Shown here: piece by piece, positions 11,835-21,667 of the stretch
Numbering within the stretch: the stretch's first letter is position 1
How the letters are laid out: each line of letters begins with the position of its first letter
DNA from: Bullera alba
Taxonomy: Eukaryota; Basidiomycota; Tremellomycetes; Tremellales; Bulleraceae
Direction of reading: 5' to 3'
Length of the DNA stretch: 64,000 nt
Assembly (NCBI GenBank): GCA_001600095.1
Contig: BCIX01000001.1
Span: 2,418,001 to 2,482,000, forward strand
Position numbers and translations under genes: made by a program
Notes under the pieces: model-generated
Seen by the model: the letters and a program-made list of their open reading frames with translations, nothing else
Told to the model about the DNA's origin: nothing
Databases searched by the model: none

Positions 11835-12229
11835 GTAAGGTTCTGTGGATACGTGTTGGCTAGCATGATGCACTTTGTACAATCTCGTGCGCTTTTTGAC
11901 ATCATGTCTTTTTACATGTCTTATCAGTTGTGGTTGAACGTGGAGCGGATTGCTGAGGGAGCACAGTAGCGCACCCCGACCTACCCCAACACAAACGTCG
12001 AGGCTGATCAAGATCAGTCAGGGCAAACAGGTCAAGACACATTATTTCATCCGCATATTAAGTCGTCATCTGACATGAACTATCTATCCTCCACAAGAAA
12101 CGAGACTGTCCACAGATACCAAAGGAAATCGGAATGGCATGTATGGATGGGCAAGCTGTCCAGGATCGGCGCACAGCTCCCGCCGTTACACGATTAAGAA
12201 CAGCCGACTCATCCGCGATGTCACATCGC
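11835..12229. other. Convergent intergenic region (395 bp)
   Basis: 3' flanks of ISY1 (+) and the wall-protein gene (-). No gene seen. Confidence 0.5.
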
Positions 12230-13558
12230 TTAGAGGAGGGCAGCAGCTCCACCGGCGAGGGCGAGGAGGACAGCTGGGAGCTGGACCTTGGCTCCGACCA
12301 TGGCGGCACCAGTTGGGCTGGGGGCGGCGGCGGAAGCGGAGGAAGCGGAGGCAGCTGGGGCGGAGCTGGATGGTCGGGCGCTCGAGGAGGCGGCGCTAAA
12401 CATCGGGGTCAGCATGTGATATGGATGAGAAAACGGGACGCTACTCACGCGGCGCTCGAGGCGGAGCTGGCGGCGGCGGAAGATGGAGCAGCGGACCTGA
12501 GAAGATGTCAGCAGAGATCGTCAAATACCGTAACCGATCAACTCACGAGGCAGCAGCAGCAGAGGAAGCGGCGGAAGAGACGTTGGTGGTGCTGGCAGTT
12601 GGGGCAACGGAGGTCACGGAGAGAGATCCAGAGACACCGGTGACACCAGCGGAACCAGCGGCCGAGGTGGCAGCGGCGTTGAGGCACGAAGAGTCAGATC
12701 CGGCCTGGATGGTGATAGGAGAAGAGTAGACAATGTTTCCGCCGTTGTCGGTCAGCTTGAGGGTGATGGCGGTACCGGCAGCAAGGTTGACGGTCCAGGT
12801 GTACGAGGTGGTGGACACTCGGTTCTGCAAGTTGAGCAGAGGAGCGGCAGAGACCTGACCACCTGGGATGACATCGCTGCGGGAGCGTCAGCGGTGATTG
12901 ACTTGGAAAATCGGGACAAGAAACGAGTGGCAAACGGCGGGAAGGGGGCAGTGTAATATCTGAGCGCCGCCAAGCGTTTTAATCGCGGAAATCGCCGGAC
13001 GCGTGGGTTCCTTTGCTTGAGCCAATCGGGAGAGGAGGACAAAGGGAGCAGAGAGAGGATGGTGTTGATAGCAGGTTTTTAAACGGACGTCGGAAACGGT
13101 TGCGACACAGTGGATGACGAATCGGCAACAAGGAGGATAGAAAAAACAGTCGCAGCACCACTTACAGGATGTATGGGGCGCTTCCACCGACCCAGTTCAA
13201 GTTGGCGGGCTCTGTAAAGGATGTCAGAGATACTCTGTACTAGGATAGGGTAGACTCACGACACTCGATCAGAGCAGCCTGCGGGTTCAATGACCGATAA
13301 GAGTCAGGTCGATTGGGATCGGAGAGTTGATTGAAGATAAGGATGGAAAGTGGGCATGTCAATATCGCATTGAATGATATCGTGGAACGAGTGAGATGAA
13401 ACAACAGGTCGCAACGACACGATCAGCCTCTGCTCGACTCATATCCGTCTTCAAGCCTCATGTTGATCATGTAGACTCACGGGTGATCGGATGGTGTAGT
13501 CCTGAGCGGCGACGAGGCCGGCGACGACGAGAGCGACGAAGGATTTGGCGAAGAACAT
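12230..13558 (-). CDS. Secreted Ser/Ala-rich GPI-anchored-type cell-surface protein
   Basis: Six exons, 13481-13558, 13260-13278 (19 nt), 13166-13211, 12547-12876, 12449-12496 and 12230-12395, give 228 aa. A signal peptide (MFFAKSFVALVVAGLVAAQ) leads into a compact beta-type domain (about residues 20-115): ALIECQPANLNWVGGSAPY, VIPGGQ, TTSYTWTVNLAAGT and TIQAGSDSSCL. This pattern is the one seen in basidiomycete Ser/Thr-rich GPI membrane proteins of the Kre9/Knh1-like N-domain group. The rest is a Ser/Ala-rich stalk and a hydrophobic C-terminus (LPAVLLALAGGAAALL), as expected for GPI attachment. It is probably a wall or membrane surface protein. Introns of 289 and 202 nt are unusually long here. 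The exact ligand or role cannot be told. Confidence 0.82.
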
Positions 13559-14629
13559 TGTGATTGTTTGAGGGTTTGTTTTACTTTTGGTAGGGCAGAT
13601 AGAGGTGTCTGATAGACGGTAAAGAACAGATAGGATGAGGTGGGTAGGTTGTTGAGAGAGAAGAAAGGAGGAGAATGGGAGTTGATGATGTTGGGGGTTT
13701 ATATCTCCTGGCCCAGGGGTGGCTTAGCGTGGGACGAGCGGGCGGCGGCGCGGGCACTGGGAGAGGATTCGAGAAAGCGCGGGATTTTACTTTATTTAGT
13801 CATCCCGTGTTCAAATGCCTGCCTTTCAACCGTTTACATAGGCTGCTAATGGACCCTTACAAAACACGGTATTGTCTAATCGGTCTAGTCTATCAATGTC
13901 GTAGATGGCGGCCTACGGGTGTCTTGGGATGGTGCATGAATTGAGGCGCTGCAACACGGTCCGGTTCACTGGGATCGAGATAGTCTAATCGATGGCTTTG
14001 GTCTTGGACCTTGGTATCACGTCCGCACCAAGTTACTCACTTCGCTCGTCTCGTCTCGCTCGCCACTCGCCATCGCACCGCTGGCGGGCGATAGAGGACA
14101 AACGGTCCCAAGAGGATGTCGATGACCGGTCCCCAGGCTGTGTGAGATGACCCATTCCGCAGTCACGCAGGTCCAAGACAAACTCTGTTTTACGTTTCAG
14201 CGACGCTGACCTTTACGTACATCCGCGGTCATTCGACGACGACGACGACGCGTCAAACACACGCGCCTGGCCGATCGCCGTGTCCTCGGCATCGCTCCCG
14301 GCGAGGAATCGTGGGAGATGATTGTCGCAATTCACCGTGACGTGGCATTCTTGCCCTCCACATCCTCCCCCTCACCTCGGGCCAGCCGTCCGAGACCGCT
14401 TCGGCCAACCCCAATTTTCCCTTGTCCTACTCGACTGCATACCATACCCGTTCTTTCAACTCGTTCTTGTGTTCTTTTCGTGGTCAGCGCGGAGGGAGTT
14501 CAAGTAGTAGGCAGCGTTCAAGAGAGAGAGTACCAGTCGTTGCGTTGAAAAAGAGGGTATGTCGGTGGTTCCTTCTTGTGCGGGGAGGCAAGGGATTGAA
14601 CCAACCGGCTAACCCGTAATAGTGCAGAG
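13559..14629. other. Divergent intergenic region (1.07 kb)
   Basis: Upstream of both the wall-protein gene (-) and GIS2 (+). Contains CT-rich tracts near 14345-14400, a (GAC)5 run at 14235-14249, and a possible 5'UTR intron donor (GGTATGTC) near 14557. No gene seen. Confidence 0.5.
14235..14249. repeat. (GAC)5 microsatellite
   Basis: Five perfect GAC units in the putative GIS2 promoter region. Confidence 0.8.
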
Positions 14630-15560
14630 ATGTTGTATGTATAAAGCTCGGGCACTCGTGCACTGTACAAAGGTCTGACTCGTCAATAGCGGTGGTCCAG
14701 CTGTCCCAGGCTCCCGTCAAGGATGCTTCAAGTGCGTACAGAGTGGATTGAACGATATCTGCCTTCGTTCTAATCGCTGACCCGGCTTCACCAGGTGCGG
14801 TAACCGTAAGTCTGGACTCTGACCACCTCGATCTGTGACTGGGAGCTCGTCTCATCTACCTACAGTCGGTCACATTGCCGAGAACTGCCAGGCTCCAGAG
14901 CGACTCTGCTACAACTGCAGGTAAGTACGCCTCCTTTGTTCTGATCAGTCGATCTCACTGACCCTTTCCCCCAGGGAACCCGGACACGAGTCGACCGCTT
15001 GCCCTCAGCCGAGATCTACCGACGGCAAGCAGTGCTATGCCTGTGGTGGTGTCGGCCACGTCAAGTCTGACTGCCCATCTCTCCGAGGTGGTGGCTTTGG
15101 TGGATTCGGCGGTGCTGGCGGTGCCCCCGGTTTCGCGGGTGCTGGCCAGAAGTGCTACACCTGCGGTCGAGTCGGTGAGCAATAGCTCCTGACACCCAGC
15201 CGGTCATTGCTAACATTTCTGCTCAGGCCACATTGCCAGGGATTGCCGAGGCGGTGGTGGTGGATTCAGGGGTGGATTCAGAGCTCCTTTCGCTCCTCGA
15301 CCCAGAGGTCCCATTTCCACGGACGGCACTCCTGTCAAGTGCTAGTAAGTCTCTGTTTTCAAAAGCTCTCCTGGACTCTTGCTCACAAGCTATCTAGTCG
15401 ATGCCAGGGAGAGAACCACCTCGCCCGGGACTGTCTTGCACCAAGGGACGAGGCCGCTATCCTAGCCAGCAAAAAGTGCTACAAGTGCCAGGAGACCGGT
15501 CACATCGCCAGGGACTGCACCAAGGAGACCGAGGAGCTGTCCGCCGACATCGACGAGTAG
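14630..15560 (+). CDS. GIS2: CCHC zinc-knuckle RNA/DNA-binding protein, GIS2/CNBP type
   Basis: Seven exons give 197 aa: 14630-14634 (5 nt, ATG plus two bases), 14690-14731, 14795-14805 (11 nt), 14866-14920, 14975-15174, 15227-15344 and 15398-15560. The protein starts MFGGPAVPGSRQGCFKCG. Six CX2CX4HX4C knuckles are visible: CFKCGNLGHIAENC, CYNCREPGHESTAC, CYACGGVGHVKSDC, CYTCGRVGHIARDC, CYRCQGENHLARDC and CYKCQETGHIARDC. A Gly/Phe/Arg-rich linker (GGGFGGFGGAGG; GGGGGFRGG) separates knuckles 3-5. Family members bind single-stranded nucleic acid and act in translation, mRNA storage and stress granules. Most exon junctions fall within knuckles or next to them, and the tiny exons are needed to keep knuckle 1 intact. 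Confidence 0.93.
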
Positions 15561-16030
15561 AGTTGGAAGGAGGATGTACCGGGTGGACGGTCATTTATGT
15601 TCCATCTTGTCGGATGCCAGTACAGTCAGTCTGACACGGAGTTGGGTGATTGGTTAACTAGTCACTACACCTCGATGTCAGCTTTGCCGAAACAGTTTCA
15701 GATGCGTTGGAACTAACTGACGAAGACTGACTGTGTCTTCGGTCTGACAAATGCTTCGCACACTGCGTACGCACAGCGAATTGAGAACAAGTCCGGGAGA
15801 CCATTAGTCATGTATCACGAGGCGTGATTCATATACCTTGGGGCATAAGGGGACCCGACAGGTCGTGTGCCGTCGCACCGATCGTCCGACTTGTCTCTGA
15901 GTCGCTGATCAGCTGATCAGTGCCATGACGCTGATGTACAACAGATGGCATTCACTGCGTTCATGCATGTCCATCACCATGCGATAGCATGACATGACGA
16001 GTTGGCTCTCAGTAAGGAGTGAAAGGACAG
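15561..16030. other. Convergent intergenic region (470 bp)
   Basis: 3' flanks of GIS2 (+) and the ZNG1 gene (-). Holds a 16-bp perfect palindrome at 15905-15920; otherwise nothing seen. Confidence 0.5.
15905..15920. repeat. 16-bp perfect palindrome
   Basis: CTGATCAGCTGATCAG is its own reverse complement and is made of two copies of CTGATCAG. It lies in a convergent 3' region; no function assigned. Confidence 0.7.
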
Positions 16031-17695
16031 CTACAACCCCAGATGACGGAGCAAAGCAGCCTTCAGGGATTCTCCTATGCCCTTCCCTATGAAGACGACT
16101 TTTCCATCATCCACTGAAGTTCCCTCCTGAGTGAGACTGCTAGTTACCCCGGAAGCCGTTTTGAGCTCTTTGAGCTCGAAGAGATCCGTAACCCCCTGCA
16201 GGATGTATTCCCGACCGTCAGTTAGGGCTATATAGCCTTTACACCTCAAAATCTCCACTCCTCCCTCCTCCCGCGCTTCTGTGTTCCCCTCTTCTATGCC
16301 TGGTATTCTACTCTGCCACAGGAGTATTTCCAGGAAATCACTCAGGCGATCATACTGCGGGGGTGTCAAGGTGGGAAGCGGTATCGTGATTGTTTTCATC
16401 CGTGTTGTGTGGATATGTCCGGATACCTCGACATCGGTGTCGTGAGAGTGATCATGCCCGCGATTGGAATCATCGCACGGTTGTGGTGTGGATGGACTGG
16501 TGTTCTCACCAATTGGCTTGGACGAGTATGCCTGCAGGTTGAATAGGTGTCCTAGGTCGATTTGGGACTTGACCGTGTGATACAGCTTCAGAGTCGGATT
16601 TATGCTTTTTACTACGCTCTCCACTCGACTCAATTGAGAGGAGTCGACAAGATCGGTCTTGTTGAGCAGGATGACGTCTGATGAGGCGAGTTGTCTAAAA
16701 GGGTGGAGGTGTCAGTTTGCCTTCAGACAGGATGGACCGAGATGCTCCACCACAGGAGGGGAACAATTCAGAGGCAAGACCGGGCACTCACTTCTGCGCC
16801 TGATTGACTTCGCCTTCAGGCAGCACCTCGCTCAGTTGCTATCATCGATACTGTCAGTCTTGCAAGGCGTGCTTCGTCGACCGTAAGACTATAGCTCACC
16901 TTCTCCAAGTTGCGCGAGTCAACCACGCAAATCACCCCATCGAGGATCAAGTCGCCCATCTCCTCGTTGGTCCAGAAGGACTTTGCTATAGGCGCTGTAG
17001 ATGCTTCGTAAGCATGATATACAGCGTGACTTGTCTGCAGGAAACCATACTTGCCTGGATCCGCAACGCCGGTGAGCTCGACTAACACCCAGTCCACACC
17101 TCCGGCCTGGCTGGCGACCATCTCTTCTATTGCGGCTATACCCATATCCTTAAATGAACAGCATAGACAACCATTCGGCAACGTGAGCATACTCGAGACT
17201 TGATCGCCGGTATTTGGGTCGGACAATGTTAATGATTTCGCTAACTTGGTCAGCTTGATACCAGCGGGCATGAAGATGTTGCTAGCCGATGCAGAGTTAG
17301 TGCTTACCTTCGATGTCCGTCGTGTCGCCGAAGTCTGGGTCAATCGGATCAGCAACCGTGTAAAATTTACAGAGTCGTGACAGCCAAGACTTACCGTTCA
17401 TACACACCGCTATCTTGTACCCATGGTTGGCGCTGAGTATATACCTGGTCAAGTAAGCTCAAAGTCCTCTCAGCATGGCAACGATCCTCGCTCACTCTAG
17501 CAGAGTGGACTTGCCCGCACCGAGGTATCCGGTGAGCAGCGTGATTGGGACCTTCTTCCGGTCGTAATTTGATGGGCCGGCTTGAGCATCCTGTACATCC
17601 AGCAAGCTGCGGCTGCGTCAGCAAGGAGGGCCACCTTACTTCTGGCAGACTCACTCTGGTATTTCGTCCTCTATTTGCTCATTGGCCATGTTCAT
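16031..17695 (-). CDS. ZNG1: ZNG1/CobW-family GTPase metallochaperone
   Basis: COG0523 G3E GTPase, which in eukaryotes transfers zinc to methionine aminopeptidase 1. Exons (high to low) 17655-17695, 17496-17606, 17395-17444, 17308-17334, 17055-17240, 16900-16994, 16792-16838 and 16031-16694 give 406 aa. Walker A GYLGAGKS is at residues 40-47. The metal-binding CxCC is in GCLCC (Cys101, 103, 104). The G4 motif is NKTD (197-200). A CobW C-terminal domain and a His/Asp-rich loop (HDHSHD) follow. The N-terminal EIEDEIPDLLDV-like acidic motif resembles the MetAP1-docking CPELVPI region only loosely. The intron at 16995-17054 has a GC donor (GCAAGT) and is a multiple of three; removing it restores VADPAPIAKSFW. 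A second ATG lies two codons into the protein. Confidence 0.92.
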
Positions 17696-18072
17696 GGTGT
17701 CTTTGAGAGCTCTCGCTGCTGTGGATATAACCTGTGGTGGGACTTGATGCTACAGAAGCTAGCTATAGCGATATCGATATCGATTATCGAACATCAGCTC
17801 GAGCAGGCTCGAACTCTGCAGCTGTCGCGGATACGGCCGAGGCTGCAACTTTTGATCTAACCGCTGTCAGCGCTTATCGCTGATTGCCCGGGTGAACCGG
17901 CTGACCGGCGTCCGCCGATCTTGGTACGTACGTCATAGGGTGACACGCGGGACAGATTCACGTTCGCCACACTTTACAAGTCGCTCATCATCTGTGCTCT
18001 CCCTTTCAACGGGTACGTCATCACTCATCATCCCATCTTGACCCCCTCCCTTCTTACCGTTCACCGCTATAT
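17696..18072. other. Divergent intergenic region (377 bp)
   Basis: Shared upstream region of ZNG1 (-) and HAM1 (+). Contains the palindrome at 17769-17782 and a TATATA run at 18068-18073 that overlaps the most upstream HAM1 ATG. Confidence 0.5.
17769..17782. repeat. 14-bp palindrome CGATATCGATATCG
   Basis: Perfect inverted repeat about 75 bp upstream of the ZNG1 start, in a divergent promoter. Could be an operator-like site; no known factor recognised. Confidence 0.5.
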
Positions 18073-21057
18073 ATGCTCAACACGACAACGCTCGTAGACT
18101 CTTCCCTCATAGCAGCGTTGAGAGATCACCTTCAGATATCAAGAAGGAACACATCGGTAGATCTCACCACTACCTCTACGACCAACACAGACTCAACATC
18201 TGTCGCACCCAACACACCGAACAACACCCCGTACAGGTCCTCACGACACGTCACCCCGAGTCATAGGCTAGAACCAAGCACACCGTCTCGCCGCGACTAC
18301 TTGACTACTCCGGACAACTTAGGGTCCAGCAAGAGTAGACGAAAGAGCTCGACAGTTAAGAAACGAAGAAGAAGAAGTCAATCCCAAATGTCCAGTTCAG
18401 AAAGACAACCGCTATTGGCCAATGGCCAATTGCCAGGAAGGCGAGATATTCGAGGCGCCGTCGATGCCGTCGACAATGCCATTCCCAAAGAGAAGAGGAT
18501 AAAAGCCGCTCAGGTCCTCGGTGCCGTCGAGGCCGGCAAATTGCCGTGAGTATCCGCCCGCCTACTGTGTCGAGACAGGAACTGATCAAGCACGAACAGA
18601 TCTCAAGACCAAATCTCCAAGCTCCTCTCCGTCATTCTCAACTCTGACACCCTCAAGTCCGGTGGCGGCGCTAGCTCGCGAACCGCTCGAATTGGCCCCG
18701 ACGGCCAGCGAGTCCTCGAGGACACCAAGAATGTCATCAAGGCTGTCAAGAACTGGGGAGAGGAGAAGAACGACAACGACTTATTGCAGAACTTCTTCGT
18801 GAGCAGAAGTCGGCTCGTCAGCCAGCTCCATGCTAATCGAACATCCCTTAGTACAACGCATCTACCGCCGACGTAGACGTTGATGTCGACATAAAGACCC
18901 CTAAATTGGCCTCCAAGGATGAAATGTCCAAGGACGCCCAGCGAGCCATTGCTTCTCTCCGAACCCTTGCCTCCCTGTTGGTCACCTCGTCCAACTTCCG
19001 ACAGCTCGCCTCCGATGCCATTCTCGTCTCCCGAGACATCCTCGCCGACAACACCATCGCCCTTGCCGACCAGGCCAAATCTGCCGCCAAGGACGTCAAG
19101 CCAACCGAGAAAGAGCGAAAAGAGGGCTTCGACTTCGAAGCTACCCAGAAGAAGGGCAAGAAGGTTGCCAAGGGTCTGGCTAGTGGCAGAATACAAGGTG
19201 AAATCAAGGAGAGCATCTGGGATGAGGTCGAGGACCTCAAGGACTGGGTAGAGGAGAAGCTCCCCGAGGGTGAAGAGGCTAAAGAGAAGGTCATTGCCAA
19301 GCTCCAGAGCGTGAGTTTTCTCTTTTTCGATCATCTCGGGCTACCACTGACTCCTTGTAGGTCGTCGAGCAGGCGCAGTCGAACCCAGAGTACAAGCGGT
19401 CCCTCACCGCCATCTTCAACATCTTCAAGAAGTACGGACAGAAGGCTCAAACCGCCCTCGACGAGACCAAAGCCGACGCCAAGATTTCTGACGAGGATGA
19501 GAAGGTCCAACAAGCCGGTCGGGACCTGCGAGCCTTTGTCGAGAAGCTCAGCGGCAAATCGTTGGACGGCGTCATCTCCGCCGCCCAGAAGGTGAGTTCC
19601 GTTCGGTCAACTGTACTCATAACTGTGCTGACCGCCTTCAGGCCATCGAGGACGTCAAGGACGACGAGAAGCTCTCGCTATACTTCTCCGACCTGGAGAC
19701 ATACCTCCAGCGGGTGCTCTATTCGCCTGGTTACGCTACGTCCAGGGCGGCCTACCGAAAGGCCTCGTCTCTCTACGATGACGCCCAGTCGCTTGTCAAG
19801 GAGAACTCGCAGTGGAAGGAGGACTCGACCAAACTCCAGAACGAGCTGCAGGAGCTTGTCGACGGACTCACCCACGACAAGGCGACTACTCAGCTGGTCG
19901 AGTCTCTCGAGGACCTCACAAAGAGTCTTGCTGGTGCCGGTAAAGCCGGGTTCAGCAGCTTGAAGGCTGAGGGACAGGGTCTCTACCGAGACGTTGTCGA
20001 CGTCCTCGTCCCCAGGCTTATCGGTCTGGTCAAGGAGATCCCCATCCCACGAATCGAGTTCAAGTCTGAGGACTTTGACCTGGTCATTGACGACGTTAAG
20101 CTCGAGTCTGCTTCGTTCATCCCGGACAACATCAGGATCGTCCAGCACAACGACCTGCAGTTCACTCAGGGTTACGCCACCTACGCTTCCGAATACGACG
20201 CGACTCTGAAACTACGAGTCTCGGGTGTTCACTTTGCCGCCTCCAACATCGCCTTCTGGGTGTCCAAGAAGACTGGTTTCGCCCCCTTCGAGGACGCCGG
20301 TCTGCTCGACGTCACCTTTGGCGAGAAGGGTATCTCGTTCGACGTCACCCTCGAGAATGCCGACGAGGACAATGACCGAGAGACCTTCTTCAAGGTCAAA
20401 GACGTCAATGTCTCCTTGTCCGACTTTGACTTCCAGGTCAGGGAGAACGACAAGTGGATCAGCACCTGGTTCGCCCGGCCCATCATCAAGGCTTTCGTCA
20501 AGGTGAGTATTGTTGTCCGGTGAAGTAGATTCATTGCTGATTGTTGTTTGTAGCGAAACCTTGTCCATGCCATCGAGATCCAGATCTCGGAGCAGCTCCG
20601 AACTGCCGACTTCAAGCTGTACGGCTTCCAACAGCGAGTCATTGCCGCCACCAACGCCAAACCCACCGCTGCCAACTTTGTCAATGCGATTGTCCGAGAC
20701 TCGATCTTCCCACAGCGAGACACATCCGGTCCTGTCAAGATCAAGCAGACTGGTGTTGTCAAGTACGGCCGACGAGGCGAGTTTGTTCTTCACGTCGGTG
20801 TCGACGAGGAGCTGTTCCCAGACAAGCCACCTGCCCGAGTTTCCAACACCCAGAGGCAAAAGGCCAAAGCGCGAGCCGGCCAGGCTGGCAACGCTGCCAA
20901 GGCCGTTCGAGGATCTGCACAACAGGTCAAGAAGGGTGCCGAGGATGCCAGCAACAAGGCCAAGGCCGAGGGTCGGGATCTCGATGCCAAGAGACGAGAG
21001 CAGGAGAGACGAGACAGCAAGAAGGAAGGATGGAGGAGCGAGGCCTTTGACGTCTAG
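18073..21057 (+). CDS. HAM1: HAM1-family (hyphal anastomosis-like) protein
   Basis: Large conserved fungal protein of the HAM1-like N- and C-terminal domain family, linked in other fungi to cell fusion; its biochemical role is unclear. Exons 18073-18545, 18600-18798, 18852-19310, 19361-19591, 19642-20502 and 20554-21057 give 908 aa. Visible markers are SERQPLLANGQLPGRRD near the start of the conserved part, a long charged helical middle (KLPEGEEAKEKVIAKLQS), a beta-rich section (IEFKSEDFDLVIDDVKLES; VSGVHFAASNIAFWVSKKTG) and a basic Lys/Arg tail. The first ATG (18073) adds a Ser/Thr-rich 105-residue extension and overlaps a TATATA run; the ATG at 18388 (MSSSERQPLLAN) in good context may be the true start, giving 803 aa. 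Family call firm, start uncertain. Confidence 0.85.
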
Positions 21058-21667
21058 GTGAAATGGAATGAGGATATGATGAGCATATGGACTTGAGATT
21101 GTATATACTTTTGAGACGTGTACACGAATCGTATGAAGCTGTTAAGAGTAACTTGCGCTCAAGTGTATCACAGGATCGCTGAGGACGATTCCTTGACGAC
21201 TCTTTGGGCTGGTTTGGGGCTGGTTGAAATTGCCGCTGCGGCATTGGTCATTTTGGGTGGCAAATTCTTCGGGTTGGATCGTTGGACGTTGATGACGCAG
21301 ATCCAGCGGACTGATTGTTGAGGTGTTGAAATCTTCGTTTATCACTGGCACAGCACCACCTTCTTGTAACTATCAGCAGCGCGACGAAGAGAACGCCGAC
21401 GCCGGTCACACGACGACGAGTCAACGTACGACTCACTTACCTTGCCGACGCCATCAGCAGCACTCGCATCTGCTTGGATACCGGCTTCCCGGCCTCAACT
21501 TGAGATAAGCCATCGTCGACACAGTATACTCATCTTTCATAATACACCTGCTCGCTTTCGCACTCCGCCTTGTGGGTGCTATCGCCTTATCAGCCTTATT
21601 CGCCAAATATTACAACGAAGGCGACAACGTCCACCCTTTGTTCGATTCTTCAACGGCATCACATACA
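21058..21667. other. Intergenic region (610 bp)
   Basis: Between HAM1 and the MESH1-like gene, both plus. Possible 5'UTR of the latter with weak splice-like sites; no coding exon could be supported. Confidence 0.4.

Noticed and set aside
14570..14640. tRNA B-box-like word on the minus strand (GGTTCAATCCC)
   Set aside because: No A box at the right distance and no acceptor stem could be folded; it lies just upstream of the GIS2 start codon.
20212..20922. 236-codon minus-strand frame opposite HAM1, and others opposite real exons (18603-19334, 56568-57314, 25382-25807)
   Set aside because: Antisense frames of codon-biased exons, with Ser/Leu/Gly-rich sequence lacking domains or splice sites.
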